Positions 36,001 through 49,109 of a stretch of DNA of 64,000 nt are shown piece by piece. Made by a program: the position numbers and the translations under genes. Source of the stretch: Rhodamnia argentea (Eukaryota > Streptophyta > Magnoliopsida > Myrtales > Myrtaceae); assembly GCF_020921035.1 (NCBI RefSeq), contig NC_063154.1, positions 26,669,948-26,733,947 of the forward strand. The letters are read 5' to 3'. The notes beneath the pieces were generated by a model. The model searched no databases. It worked only from the letters and a program-made list of their open reading frames with translations, and was not told where the DNA came from. Every line of letters begins with the position of its first letter. The stretch's first letter is position 1.

Positions 36001-39000
36001 AAAAAATTATTGTAGCTGTACATTCTTTTGCCAAGATTATTTAAACAATTCTTCAGATTATTTAGCTAAGGGGCATTTGTTCTTCCAAGAGATACTTTTT
36101 GCAAGGAAAATCCACTCCATGCAGGTCGGGGCCCAGTGGGGCGACACTCCCCGTGCCTATCCCAGTCGTAAAGATGCTCTCCCTTCTAAGAACAAGGGGT
36201 TTTAAACCCCTAAAGAAGTGGTTTTTCTTTGTTTGAAAAGTTTGGCAGCAAACCAAAATTATAGTTTGAACAGTAAAAGACCTATCAGACCTTAGAAGGA
36301 GGAAGTTGCACAATATTTGGCAACTACCTTCGAAAATAAAAGTTTCAATCCCACAATCCACATTACAGTCTTCAAAATTAAATGCATGCAATCAAATGCA
36401 TCTCATAAATAAAAATAAGAGATGAAGTTCAAGACGAACCTTATTGATAACTAAGCCTGCAGATTTCATATCCCGCACCAAGGTGTCGGCCTTCTTGTAA
36501 TTACCATCAGCAGAGTATGCATTTAATAAAGAGCTATAATGGAATTCATTGGGTGCATGGCCTTCATTCACCATTTTCTTGAAGAAGCGCTCTGCATCTT
36601 CACAATGATTGTTTGAAGCACACACAGCAATAAGAGTCCCATAGATTACACTATCCATTTCAAGACCATTATTCTCCAGTTCCTGTATCAGTTCCAATGC
36701 CTTGGTGTAACCATCATTGACCTTCATGCAACCTGCAAGCAGCTAAGGATAATGAAGAAAGTAAGGATTGCTACTGCTCAAACCATGAACAGTACCTAGT
36801 AAGACTGCAATCATGTTCTAACTATTACTTCCCTACAACTTAGAGCAGATCAATCATGTGATGTAGATGAAAATTGGACTCATCGGCAGCAAAGAAACAA
36901 GTTAGATTTGCTTAGTGGGGCTTTATCAGAGCCCAATGAATCTGGCAAAAATTATAGGAATCTGTCTATTTAAAAGACTCCATATTGCGCCCATCGAATT
37001 TTCAACTCTAACCTTGATCATGAGATCTCTGTACATAATTGATCGTTGTGGCAACAAAATGAGATACTTGGTTGCAACATAATGAAAGGAACAACTGTCA
37101 ACTTGGAGCAATGAAGCCGTATGTTATGAGCATGAGCAAAATAAGCTGGTTCGATGTTGTTAAAGTCATATAATTCAAGACGAGAAACCATATGGTCCAT
37201 TTTATCGATAGACAATGTTGTCTAACAATCTAAAGAGACTATATCTTAACAATCCCTCTCCTGTATAAGTGGGGCCTTACATGCGAAACATGGGATGTGA
37301 CCGTAGTAAACCAACTAAAGACAATCGCAGATTGGAACAATAAAGCATGAAAGGAGACGGAAAAACATACAAAATAATATAAAAGGGGAGTATTTCAGAT
37401 ATCAACACCTCACCTGTGCTCTAACATATTAAATAATAGTTTTCCCCAAAAGCTTAAGCTGTCAAGAATAGGCCTACAATGTATACAGCATATCTCTTCC
37501 CATAGATAAACAATTTCCGCAATTCACGTATCAAAAGCCTAGATATTACATAAAATTTAGCTTTTTATTGGTCACAAATTTATTTCCCATAAGCTGCTAA
37601 TTTGATTGCTTAGAGAAAGTTAACCAAAATAAGGTTAGAGTTGCGCACCGTACTATATGTAATGATATCCGGTTTGAGCCCATCCTGCTTCATTTGTTGA
37701 AAACATTTCATGCCGACGCCGAATTTGCCATTTCTGACGAGGCAACTAAGAACAGCATTACTTATAAAGACATTGATTCTCATTGAGGCATCCAGAATAC
37801 TGTTATAGATTTCCAGTGCATTCAAAGGGTTGTGGCTTGTCCCTGTGAACTTTATATAACTGCTATAACTTGAAGCACTGATCTTCTCATGCTTCTGCAT
37901 ATACTGAAAGAGCTGTGACAATTTCAACAGAAAATTAATACCAGCTCTTCATTAGGTAATTAAAAGGAACGGAAAGAAAATGATAAACTGTCTCCTAAGC
38001 AAGAAGACCCATTGCTAGCCACAATTTAGCCTGCCAAATAGAGGGCAAACCAGAGACAGAGGAATGATGCAGGAGAACAGGTAGATGGAAATAAATTATC
38101 TTAAGCTTCCAAATCATGAGGGAATAGCTAAAATCAATACCAAAAATCTATTTGAGCTGTTTGGTAGAGTCAAATTTCTTATAAGTGAATCCACGTGTAG
38201 ACATTTATATATTATGAAAGTTTCAGATGCTTAAGACTAAAAACAAAGTCAAAGTGCGCGCACTACAGGATTTAAAAAATAATAATAATAAGTAAAATCC
38301 AGTCCAAACACATTCGAAACTATTGCGGTTTATTTTCTTCTTTTTCCATTGTAGATATTCATAAAGATACATTACTACTTTTATAAACATTTATTTCCAA
38401 GCACCATCAAGGCAATGATTTTTGTGAGCTGTTCTTTGTTCTTGACAAAATGGAAGTGTAAGCATAATTCAGCCACATCGCAATGAACGCATAATGGAAC
38501 AGAACACACGAATTCCTTAAATCCATGACATACAGTCATGAACAAAGCATGGGTTGAAAAGTTGGTTTGAGCATATAATTTCATTCACTGATAATAATTC
38601 TAGTCCACATTCAAGAACAATCGAATTGTATGCAATGAGAGGAGACACTTAAACTAACTCGACAAAAAAAGTGAATATAACTTTGGAAGTTTCAAAACCT
38701 TGGAGATATCTTGCATCCGGTTGAGCTTCCCAAAATACCTCAAAATGGCATTCAAGTCCTGCACCTTCAGAACACCACCAAACCTGCACAGACACAAAAT
38801 TAGAAGACCTTAACCTCCTAAGAGAGATTCAGCAGAAGAAAGGAATGAAGTAAAGATGAGGAAAGAGATATCATTACAGCAAAAGCAGAAACAGTGATCC
38901 ATGATTTCAAGATGTCCATCACATTAGATGTTGAGAGGGAATGTATGAACTTGTGAAAGATGATTTCATGCAATCTTCCAAGATTGTCGAATCTTGAGCC

Positions 39001-39665
39001 CGATACCATATGCAATGAAATTTCTGTTTTTTTTTTCCTCAAAATATATTAAATTTCATGTTCTATGACATTTGAAAGATAAGTCTAGCAAGTGAAAGGG
39101 TCGGTTCCCTAAAGCAGGCACAAAATTCCATACGGGATTTATCATAAAATGTTGCATAGACGAATAAAGGGGGAAAACACACCGGAAGCGCACATACAGA
39201 ATACAATCAAGCCCTAAACCTTCGAGTGGTGCAATTAAATCCTCAAAATTTAATCAAGATTTGAAAACAAACATGACGCGTAGCAAATTAAACAACCTAA
39301 GCACTTCACAACAACATCGAAATAGTGGGGCAATCACGTTATCCACTCAGTCAGGACCTTTCGAGAGCGGAGTCCAAATCGGGCGACTGCTGAATTTCAA
39401 GAACAGCGGCCTGCCTGGCCAAATAAGACTTGGAGTGATGCTTCCGGGGAGCGGAGGCGCCGGGCGGAGGGCGGGCCGGCTTAGCCCGATCCGGCTTGAC
39501 GAAGGCAGGAGCCGGAGAAGCAGAGAAGACCCGAGAGGACCTAGCGGTTGTCGAAGGAGGAGGAGGAGGGGGCGGCAAACAAGGGATTGAAGGAAAAGGG
39601 AGCGACGTCTGGCGGGAGAGGATGTTCGGAGACGAGACGACGAGCGCAGAAGAAGAAATCTCCAT
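30028..39665 (-). CDS. EMB3103: Chloroplast pentatricopeptide repeat protein (At1g10910/EMB3103-like)
   Basis: Ten exons join in frame: 39665-39358, 38783-38699, 37912-37649, 36742-36440, 35377-35273, 33950-33851, 33347-33028, 31396-31220, 31140-31012 and 30255-30028. The total is 672 residues. Residues 1-70 are Ser/Pro-rich with a run of prolines and look like a chloroplast transit peptide; KSYLARQAAVLEIQQSPDLD follows. The rest is P-class PPR repeats, for example GLKPDIITYST, GLEMDSVIYGTLIAVCASN, GHAPNEFHYSSLLNAYSADG and AISPDYSTFHILVKYF. No E or DYW tail is present. P-class PPR proteins bind organelle RNA. The order and wording of blocks fit my memory of At1g10910, an embryo-essential chloroplast protein. 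The intron after exon 9 has a GC donor (CAG|GCAAGC). The large number of introns is unusual for PPR genes, most of which are intron-poor, but fits this old orthologue group. Introns carry transposon debris. Confidence 0.88.
31605..32333 (-). mobile_element. Decayed LINE (L1-type) 3' ORF fragment in PPR intron
   Basis: On the minus strand one reads DLVKWWLNGNGQFVLKSSNK, then IFLWLLILKSGVPS, a stop, then RSGVSLVRRCIICHKMAELV. This is the zinc-finger reverse-transcriptase-associated (zf-RVT) pattern found downstream of plant L1 reverse transcriptases (W..NG.F.VKS, GVPSKV.FF, C..C). Further on, FVSSWFAWRNKGH fits the W..WRNRR block near the end. It has several stops and shifts. The ends were not found. 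Confidence 0.6.
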
Positions 39666-41639
39666 AGCTGGGTCTCTCTGAGCTCGATGAAAAAGTGGAG
39701 AAGAGGAGTGAGAGATGGCGGGAGGAAGATGGAAGTGGAAGCGAGACAGTGTTTCCTCCCTCAGAAAAACGGTGGGAGTTCTTCTCTGGTCAATCTTCAT
39801 ATGTTTTCGACGAAAAAAAGGAAAAAAATCTTCATATGTAATAATAATACAATAATAATCTTCATACTTTCTCATTGCTAAAAAAATATTCTTCATATAA
39901 TCTGTAATTGGGCCCAAAAAAATATAAAAAGGAAAAAAAAAACAAACATCTACATATTTTCTGTTTGGCTGAGAAGTCAACCCGATTAAAATTTGATTTG
40001 TTTTACGAAAAAGAAATAATTTAAAAATATTTTTAAAAAATAACTCATTAATTTGCTTGAAATAGTTAATAGGTGAAAAATATTTTTCACTGCAGACAAC
40101 AATTAAAAATTTTATCATTACCCACAACAATTTTATATCTAAATATTTTTGCAGACAATAAAAATAAATTTTCGTTGATCATTTTTAGAAAAATGTTGTC
40201 CAAGTTATTTATTTTCATGAACCAAATAGAACCTAAGCTCCTTTTGTTTACGAAAATTGATTGATTTCGAAAATATTATCTTGAAAAGGAACAATTGTAT
40301 CGCTTCAAATAATTAGCCAATGGATGATGTTTTCGTTATCGACAAGAATATATATTTTATATTTTTGTGGATGATGAAAATAATTTTCGTTCATTCATTT
40401 TTTGTAAGTGATACAATCGATCGTTCTTAGAAAAAAAAATTTTAAATCATTCATTTTTCGCTAAATAAACGAAACTCTAAGTATGATTAGAAGAGCCAGT
40501 TTAACCAGAAATTAGATTGAACCGGCCTAAACCGACTTCCAAGGACACCGATTATTAGAATCCACGAAGGGTCGATTCAATTCCCTATACCAAGGCCGAA
40601 ACCATCGATTTTACCTTGTTGTCTATAGTTGAGTCATTCTAAATTGGTTTTGAAGCACTTTTAGGAAAAACAAGAAATGTACCTTTTCACCCATAAAAAA
40701 AAAAAATGGACATTAACAAATAACATCGTAAAGTAAACGCTTGACTAGCAAAAGTGTAATCAAATAGGGCAACTATTCTTTTTTTTTTTGCAAAACACAA
40801 AGGTGGGCCGGGCCGGTTTCTAGATAGAACCCAAAATCGACTGGATCGATCAGTCCTCGTTTCCAAGCTTTTGTAACACGACCGTCACATTTTCTTCTGT
40901 TTTTTTAGATCAAGAGTAAGAGTAAGACGAGAACTAACTCACCTTAAAACCGACCACCCCTAATTATCATCGATTGATTACTACATCTATAAGTTCTTAT
41001 ATATTCAAGGCCTGTCCATGATGTAAATATCACACAGAATGAAAGATTTTGGATTAATTTTTGTCGCGTTATTTTTTTAATCTAGACATTACGATCCGCA
41101 AACTTTAATCTTTTTAAAATTAAAAAAACTCACAACTACTGAAAAGTAGCTGACATTATCCTTTTCTTGGTTTGAGAGAGGTCTCGTACGTTGAAACCCA
41201 TGGTTATGGACCCAAATTCATTAGGATAAAACATTTTCTTTTTCAAGTGAAATCTCCAAGTATATAAAAAGGGTGAATAATGACGTTTGTAAGTGGCTGG
41301 TAGCTTTCTATCTGCCCCACACAGCTTCTGCAGTTGAAAGGATAGTGCTTCAAGTTCAAGAACAGAGATCAGATTCCATGAGCTCCATCAATGGACATGC
41401 TTAAGTTTCATCGAGGAAATTAATCAAACTGATCTATGCGAACTTATCGAATCGCAATGTCCGTAATGTCAAACTTTCAGTTACCTGTATCACGTACATA
41501 ATCCCGTTCAGCAATTAGACCGGTCCTTTCCTAAGTTCGAACCAGGTCAGGAAGTTTGAAAGTAGTCGCTTCAGTACATTGAAGATCCAACAGTAAGTTT
41601 ATGCCAGACTTATTGCCATATACACATGTACATTTTCTT
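39666..41639. other. Intergenic, AT-rich, with MITE-like sequence
   Basis: It lies upstream of the PPR gene and downstream of the PAP phosphatase gene. The first 150 bp should hold the PPR promoter. Between about 39990 and 40485 there is AT-rich sequence typical of small inverted-repeat elements. The remainder shows nothing I can name. Confidence 0.5.
40235..40483. mobile_element. Possible MITE
   Basis: The left side reads CCTTTTGTTTACGAAAATTG; the right side reads CATTTTTCGCTAAATAAACG then AAACTC, so the ends are roughly inverted (GTTTA..CGAAAA). Nearly the same right end, CATTTTTCGCGAAATAAACG, occurs at 54271-54290, which argues for a dispersed family. The target duplication is not clear. 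Confidence 0.4.
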
Positions 41640-44600
41640 TTACAGACAAGAGGAGTTCCAACTAGCATCTACAGCCTGAATGATCCTTTCGTGCAGCTTG
41701 GCTCCGGAACAGGTGATTATACCTCGATCGAGACCTTCCAAGTAAATGCCCTTTGAGAAATCAAGGGGACGTCCCCTCGCATCCGTCACGACGCCACCAG
41801 CCTCTTGTACTATCACGACTCCGGCAGCATGGTCCCATATTTTCTCCTTGTAACCCGCCCTCGCAAATTTCATGAAGACCTCAGCATCTCCACGAGCTAT
41901 GGCTGCATATTTGACCATGCTGTACACACGTAATGGCTGCTTCCTGCAGAAACAGAGTTATCGTCAAGCATGTAAGCTGTCTTGCCAGTGTGTTCTAATT
42001 TCTCATAAATCTCTTACTTGCAGAACCCGATTTGTGGCGCTTGGGAAACATCTGTTTTTCCCATGACTTCTTATGAGTTTCTGGTATATGCCTTACATCA
42101 TAGGGTCCGCTAGTTTTTCATAACTTCGATGATTTTCTTGTTTTGCAGCATTCAGTGAATATCTGCTAGCTCGCATTATAAGTTACGCATACTTTGTGAA
42201 TCATTCGCTAATGCTTAAGTGGAGCTCAAAATACTCCATTCTGGTTCCTATCACTGTGCAAAGCGGTGACCATAGGGGGGATAGACAAATACGCACCTAA
42301 GCCCGACACTATGAGCTAGTCCAGCTGTGAAGGAATGACTTGAATTTGCCTTCTCAACTGGTTCGCAGAAAGTTGCTAGTGCTGGATTATCAATGGAAGA
42401 AACACGAACGGGCACTGCAGCGTTTGGCCACTCTAACCTCTTATTCTTGTGGAGCAATGGCTGCATCCAGGCCTCGCCACTGCCTTCCTTGGCATAAAGT
42501 ATGCAACCCCGGTCCCAAGATTCCGCCTCCGGTGGGGTCAATTTGGTGATAATCCTGTGGTAGCGATGGTGATAGCTTAGCCACTCCTTCTTCATTGGGT
42601 AATTGGGGCAGCCGAGAACTCCAAGGACCACTTTCCCATCTTCTATCAGCGAAAGAGCAACAGCATACTGATCACCACGCACAAACCCCAGTGTCCCATC
42701 AACAGGGTCTAGTGCCCAAAACTTTCTACTTAGCCTGCCACCGGAGTTGCAACGGCCAATAGCCTCGAGAACTTCCTTGGGGCCGAGGTTCTCTTGTGGA
42801 CACACAAGCCCGAATCGGGGTGCCTCATATAGGGCTTCATTGACTGTTTCCACAACCGCTTTCAACAAGCCGGCTCCATCAGCCTTGGAGAGAGCATGTA
42901 CGTCCTCTTCAGCGACAATTGAGATATTGCTAGTTCCAAAAGAATCAGATAGCAACCAACTCATTGTAGCTTGCACACTCCAGTCTGTTTAGATGCAAGA
43001 TCAAGAGCATTAGCCAAACTACTAGGTGAAGAATGCAACTGCATCATAGAAAGCATGAACATGAAGAACTAAGTGAACATGTTAAAAGTTCACATTGGTT
43101 GAGGCCAAAAAAAAATTGCCTCTCTCTAGGATCTAAATAATCAAGGAAGCACTTGCTTCTTAAAAAGCATATAAATAAAGATTATACACCAAAAATAGCA
43201 CTCTGTGACTGGTACATGCAGAAAGAATCTCATGACTGAATCTAGTGACAGAAATCTATAATTAAAGAACCAGCAGATTTGTCATATGGATAAAGAATGA
43301 ACAGCACATATGATTCTGCAGAATTATTTCAAGTAAATGGATAAAGAAAAGGAACAAAACACTTAAATTTGCTTATGAGGGAAATAACCTAAGGTTCTAC
43401 TTCATTAGGCTTTAAGGTTTTCATTCCTTTTGTGGAAAAAAGACAGATTGTATTAATGGATGATAGATTGGAGATACTGTCTTGGGAAAAAAAATCTGTG
43501 TGTCAAAGAGAAAGGTTTAAACATGTATGCTATCATTCGGTATATATAAATGAAAAATAATGCAGTTTCAACCACACAAACTCAAGGAGGGAAAATTCTG
43601 ATGTTGCAATTGCAAGGGAAAAGAAAGGAAAACCCAGCCGTTACTTCACAACATAACTAAATCAGAAAGCTAATTTAGCCCGGTTCAGACAAAATAAAAA
43701 ATCTGTACTCTGCATTGTTGCATCAATAACGCAGATTAATGTGAAAACTACCCACCTGCAGAGAAGTTTGTGGGAACCAGGTTCTCGAGATAAAGCCCTT
43801 ACTCGAACAAACAGTAGACACACTCATAGAATCATAAAATGCAACTACAACTGAACCAGCTCCTCCAAAGTAGGGACTCACTAGCATGCCAGTAAATAGG
43901 TTCTCAAAATTTGTAAACTAGCATTTGAGTTTTCTTAGGCCAATAGTTATATAGTTTTAACAATTGAATCCATCATTTGCCTCGTCTAGAATGGGAACAG
44001 TAAGCCAATTACATTCTACTGCAGTTGCACCAACAGGAAAAGGTAACCCTTCTTTAACAAAGACTTCACTTATAGATAGATAATTGCAGCTTCGAGAGTA
44101 CTAAACATTCCACCAATTTCTCTTCCCAGTCAGGAGCTAAAGGTCTCTAGTCAAGTCATTTTTTGTCACTACCATTTATGTGCACTATGTGATGGAAGAT
44201 GTACCCATCTCAGATTAGTCACCTGTAACGGTTATTTGCAAATGAGAATGTACAATTCAAGTACCACAAGGAGTAAAGTTATGTCCCAGCAATTAATCCA
44301 GAAAGCCCCTTATTAATTCATGGCATAAACCAAACTCAGAATCAACCAATAAAATCCCTCATCAAAACCAAACAAACAGGATTCACAACCAACACCCAAC
44401 TTGCCCAACCCAAGAACTGTATAATCCAACATAAAGTGAACAGTAGTAGTTGGCTTTTCTTTTTACCAGCAATAGTGACTGGAGAGTTATCATCCTTGGA
44501 GTGAACTTGCTTCCCATTGTTGTCACCGTCGTCGTTGTTGTTGGCCTTATAGACTAAAGTGTCTTGCACTTTCTGGCAAACCCAACATGCTATCTGCACG

Positions 44601-44905
44601 GCTCTCACTGCAACATCCAGCTCTTTAGAGTATCTCCCTCTCTCTACTTCACCATCTAAAGAGGAAAGACTCAACCTTTCGGGGTCCTCCATCAAAGGGT
44701 GTGAAGGGCTTGTGCTGAAATTGGATGTACAAGCAATCTTTAGCTCATGAGACCTGCTCTTGGGTGAGTAGAATCGTGGGTCGCGGCTTTGAGAGGAAGA
44801 GGAGACGAATCTGGCCACATGGTTGGCCGTGAATTTAACACATCTCCGCTGTCGCAGCACAACTTGCGGGAGGTTTCCACCAGTTCTTGGGCAACTGAAA
44901 GGCAT
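41640..44905 (-). CDS. 3'(2'),5'-bisphosphate nucleotidase (PAP phosphatase, HAL2-like)
   Basis: Three exons, 44905-44467, 42984-42297 and 41943-41640, join as [18 protein letters not shown] and [17 protein letters not shown], giving 476 residues. The enzyme removes the 3'-phosphate of PAP, a by-product of sulfation, to give AMP, and may also act on PAPS. Inositol-monophosphatase-fold metal-binding motifs are present: AEEDVHAL (about 178), [12 protein letters not shown] (about 238) and [17 protein letters not shown] (about 410). The first 70 residues are Ser/Arg-rich and look like an organelle transit peptide. An internal Met (MEDPERLSL, about residue 72) sits where the core protein begins, so a second, untargeted form is conceivable. 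The sequence is closer to the Arabidopsis HAL2-like protein (At5g54390 as I recall) than to SAL1. The start at 44905 follows a CT-rich leader. Confidence 0.88.
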
Positions 44906-44918
44906 TAAATTCACCACT

Positions 44919-44926
<8 letters not shown>

Positions 44927-44951
<25 letters not shown>
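44927..44951. repeat. CT/GA microsatellite in the 5' leader of the PAP phosphatase gene
   Basis: About twelve CT units lie 22 bp upstream of the start codon. GA/CT runs in 5' leaders are common in plant genes and can bind GAGA-type factors; that role here is only a possibility. Confidence 0.75.
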
Positions 44952-45164
44952 GTAGATTACAAAGTGGTCTCGTATGATGTGGTTCGTGGGGGTGAAGTGA
45001 CGATTGGCGGGATGAATATATATACATATATAGAGCAAAAGGACAAATCTCAAAGAAGAGATGCTATGAATCTTCGTTTTTCCGTCAATCCTCAATCAGC
45101 GATTGGACAAAGAGAATTGATCCGAATCCCCTCAATTTTGCCGCCATGACGCAAATAGTTTTAA

Positions 45165-46732
45165 GGGAAAATTTCTAAAAAAGACCCGAAATCTTCTCAT
45201 TTTCTCAATTAAAAATTCTAAAAGTGAACCTTATTTCAAATAAAAACTGAACTGTCCTCATTTTTTGAAACAATGATCTAAAGTGAACGTTATCTCAAAT
45301 AAGGGGTTGAAGTGATCATGAAATTTCAAAAAATGACCTAATTTCAAGAGCATTTCAATCTTTTTCTATATTTGATTTTTTCTTTTTATTAAAATTTTCT
45401 TTTTTTGTTTCTTTAAAATTTAACAAAAATTTATTTAAAAAAAAAGTATAAGAGGCGGGAGGCTGCTCCTCTCCCCCTCCGGCCCCCACCAACCGCCGAG
45501 GGGGAGAGGAGGGCGGCGAAGGCGGGCGGGGTCGCCGGCGCCTCGGCGAGGATCGGAACTAGGGGTAAGCAAATCGAACCACCCGAACAGGGACCGGATC
45601 GGACTTGACCAATGGTCCGATTCTCGATTCTAGACGGTGACGCTCCGGTTCCCGGTTCCATGGATATGGGACCGAACCGGACCGCCCAAACTAGACCGAA
45701 CAATTTTAATATTTTTTTAACTTTTTAATCATATTGCTAAATCCAATTTTCCCTTCTTTCTTTCCAAACTTTCTTTCCATGGCCTCTCCCCTTCTCACGT
45801 CCTTAGGCAATCACGTGATAATTTTTAATCTGAAGTATTTTTTTATCACAAAGGGCAAAAATCAAGTGAAGAAACATAATGTAACAAAACAGTAAAAGAA
45901 GAGAGGGGTTGGGGCGTTAAAGAAAGTGAAGGGAACGAGGAAGCACATAAGCTCATCTTTGTTGGCTTTATTTGCTTTCATGTGATGACCTTAGCATCTT
46001 CCTCCTCTGCAAAAAAAGAAAATGCCAATAACCTTATTCCCATGCTACTTGTTTCTTTCTTCCTTCATGAACATACAAAATATACACAACAAAATAAAGA
46101 CAGAGACAATGGGAGAGCTGCAATGGACCAACCCCATTTGGTGATTGGAGTGTGAATAATATTCAAAAGTCAACATAGTTACCGGTCCCATAAAATCGCC
46201 CGAGAACGGGACTGGACCGGTGATCCGATCCGCGGTTCCGAAAATTGGAAATCGAAACCAATGGTCCGGTTCTCGGTTCTTGAAGAGAACCGGAGTGAAC
46301 CAGGAACCGCTCACCATTAGTCGGAACAAGGAGAGGGTCGGGCCCTCTCTTAAATTTGGGCGGAGGTCGTCGGCCCCCACTCTAACCCGGGGAGAGGCGG
46401 CGACCTCCAACCTTCACCGCCCCCACCAGCGGTGGGCCGGCCCCCGCAAGCGGGAGGGGCGACCCTCCCGTAGGTGTGGTTGTTTTTCCATTTATTTATT
46501 TTTAAAAACCAAAAAAAGGAAAAATTATACAATAAATTAATAATTAAATAAATCAAAATGAGAAATGATGAACATGTCCTTTAAGCCATGCTTTTTTTTA
46601 AACTCTATGGCCACTTCAAGCCTTTATTTGAAACATATTATATCACTTCATATCTTTATTTGAAACAAGGTTTACTTGAGATCCTTATTTGAAAAAATAA
46701 GAGGACTTCGGACCATTTTTTGAAATTTTTCC
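45165..46732. mobile_element. Mutator-like non-autonomous element with 9-bp target duplication
   Basis: A perfect 9-bp direct repeat TAGTTTTAA flanks it (45156-45164 and 46733-46741), the Mutator hallmark. The termini are inverted: GGGAAAATTTCTAAAAAAG on the left and, on the opposite strand from the right, GGAAAAATTTCAAAAAATGG. The inverted repeats run on for more than 100 bp and are built from tandem subrepeats of the form TTTCAAATAAAG-CTGAAGTG. Inside are GC-rich blocks (45450-45550 and 46330-46470) and a nested hAT-like element. No transposase is present. Confidence 0.85.
45560..46319. mobile_element. Nested hAT-like non-autonomous element
   Basis: The ends are TAGGGGTAAGC on the left and, on the other strand from the right, TAATGGTGAGC. 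This fits the TAGGGGTG-type ends common in plant hAT elements. The 8-bp flanks ATCGGAAC (45552-45559) and GTCGGAAC (46320-46327) agree at seven positions, as expected for a hAT target duplication. The subterminal parts on both sides are rich in CCGGTTC/GGACCGG motifs. The 760-bp element interrupts the GC-rich core of the outer Mutator-like element. There is no transposase frame. Confidence 0.75.
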
Positions 46733-47375
46733 TAGTTTTAATGACTTAATCCCCTTTTCCGGCAATACTAATGGTTACCAAGATAGAAAAAGGTCAATGC
46801 TATTTCTATTCCGATATGACTAAATTCATCCCATTTTTATCAAAAAGACAAAATCACTGTAAATCATCCAATTGCAATTTAAAGTTGTGGCCCCAAATTT
46901 ATTTACTTTCTTTTTTATTTAGTTTTGTTTACTGCTATGTAGAATTCAGTTACCAAAAGGAAAATGTCCCCATGTATTTTAAAAGAATCTACTCCCTTTT
47001 AATTGTTAGATTTTACTTCCATAAAAATGAACTTTGTTGAAAAGAAAAATTTTCAAGAAACCTAATTCTCTTTTGTATCATCAATCACGTTTATGGATAA
47101 ATTGTCAAGTAGAATATAGCGATAATTCAACATAGGCAGTTCTTAGCACAATCATTTGTCTATAAAGTGTTTATGAAAAGATATTAAGATGTCTCATCGT
47201 GCATAATATTTTTGGTGTATTCCAAGATAATTCTATAACCTTACATACTCTATCTAAAAGTATACAGCCAATAGTAAGGAAAAAATATAATTTCTTTAAT
47301 ATAGGTAGTAAAGAGGCTTGATATATATTTTAGCCTAATGAAATTACAATTAAAGTACTCGCCAAGAAAGTGAGC

Positions 47376-47660
<285 letters not shown>

Positions 47661-47849
47661 AGGGTCTATCATCCTAAAATTAAACTACTCTAAACTACTC
47701 TATTTTGGTGTAATTATTTGCTCTATTGATATAAATTATCGTAATACGTAATAATAAATCAGTTTTTTCTGCATTTTCATAAAAATCTTACTTATACTTA
47801 CTATTCCATATTAATAAATGAATTAATGTGTTATTTTATTATAAATATA

Positions 47850-48382
47850 ACTAGTAACTTCATCATATTCATATCTTTTGACCAATTCTAACTCCTTAAT
47901 TTGAATCTTTGAAGTATTGGGTAAAGAAAAAAGAAAAGATTTAGATTAATTAGGAATCGAAAATTCTATTTAAGTTGTTCATATCTTGATTTTTATTGAA
48001 CCTATAAAAAGATATAAGAGCCGGTGACTTAGAAAGAATTAATTAAAAATAAGAAGATTTTTTTATGGAATATACATATCAATATTCATGGATTATCCCC
48101 TTTGCTCCACTTCCAATTCCTATGTTAATAGGAATGGGACTTCTACCTTTTCCAACGGCAACCAAAAAATCTTTGCCGTATGTGGGCTTTTCCTATTATT
48201 TTATTGTTAAGTATATTTATGATACTTTTGGTCTATCTATCTATTCATCAAATAAATAGAAGTTTTATCTATCAATATGTATGGTCTTGGACCATTAATA
48301 ATGATTTTTCTTTAGAATTCAGTCACTTAATAGATCCACTTACTTCTATTATGTTAATATTAATTACTACTATTGGACTTGA
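47850..48382 (+). pseudogene. ndhF: Nuclear copy of plastid ndhF 5' end with its leader
   Basis: From 48065 the plus strand reads [20 protein letters not shown] and [10 protein letters not shown], shifts frame near 48170, and continues [36 protein letters not shown] and [15 protein letters not shown]. This is the N-terminus of the plastid NADH dehydrogenase-like subunit NdhF. Homology stops at about 48377. The AT-rich 5' flank (from about 47850) looks like the plastid ndhF leader; its left limit is uncertain. Confidence 0.85.
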
Positions 48383-49109
48383 GACAAGAGAGAGAAAGAA
48401 TAGATAAGTTAGTATAAGAATAGTGATGAAAAAAACAATTTTAAGTTTTTACTAAACGAAATTTTTTTGTCTTTTTTTCTTTATTATTGGCAAGATAATT
48501 TTCATACCGAGAAGGTAAAACGTTATATGAATATCTAGGAATACACTAAAAAATTTATTTAATGCACTAAAAAAAACATGCGAAAGGCTTAATTATGGCA
48601 ATTAGATCCTAAATAAAAACACAAAAAAAAAAAAAAAAGAAGGAGCTTTGCAATTGGATGATTGAAGGCTATTTTATTTTTTTGTTGTTAATGGGGTGGA
48701 TTTAGTCATAATTTTTTTTGTTTTCTTTGTTTTTTTTTCCCTTCGGGTGAGGACGCAATTTATCACGACCGTTGAATCACGAGAGCTCCACTGGAGATAC
48801 GCATCCAATGATTATCACGCATGAGGCTCACCCCAGCACTATGCACCGGATAATGACCTTTTTCTTGGATGAATTTTTGCAATACTTTATCAATTATACC
48901 ATAATGATTAGATTCTCGGAACATTTAATCCTTTCTGCTTTTTATTGTGATTTTTCTCTTAAAAAAATATGCATAACTGCATACAAGCACAATCAATGAA
49001 AAAGTATTTCTTGCATCGACAATATTGCCGATTAGGTCGATAAAAAAACCGAAAAAGTTACTAAAAAAAATCTTAAACCTATTATATCGGTACTAATTCA
49101 GCTCTTAAA
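48383..49109. other. Intergenic, no gene seen
   Basis: AT-rich DNA with several A- and T-runs (48620-48640, 48662-48740). A chance frame at 48772-48999 has no family resemblance. Confidence 0.4.

Noticed and set aside
46045..46410. 121-codon minus-strand frame
   Set aside because: It spans the border of the nested hAT-like element and the outer Mutator-like element.
48065..48407. Two membrane-protein-like frames as nuclear genes
   Set aside because: They are consecutive parts of plastid ndhF split by a frameshift and cut off at the 3' side, so a dead plastid insertion explains them.
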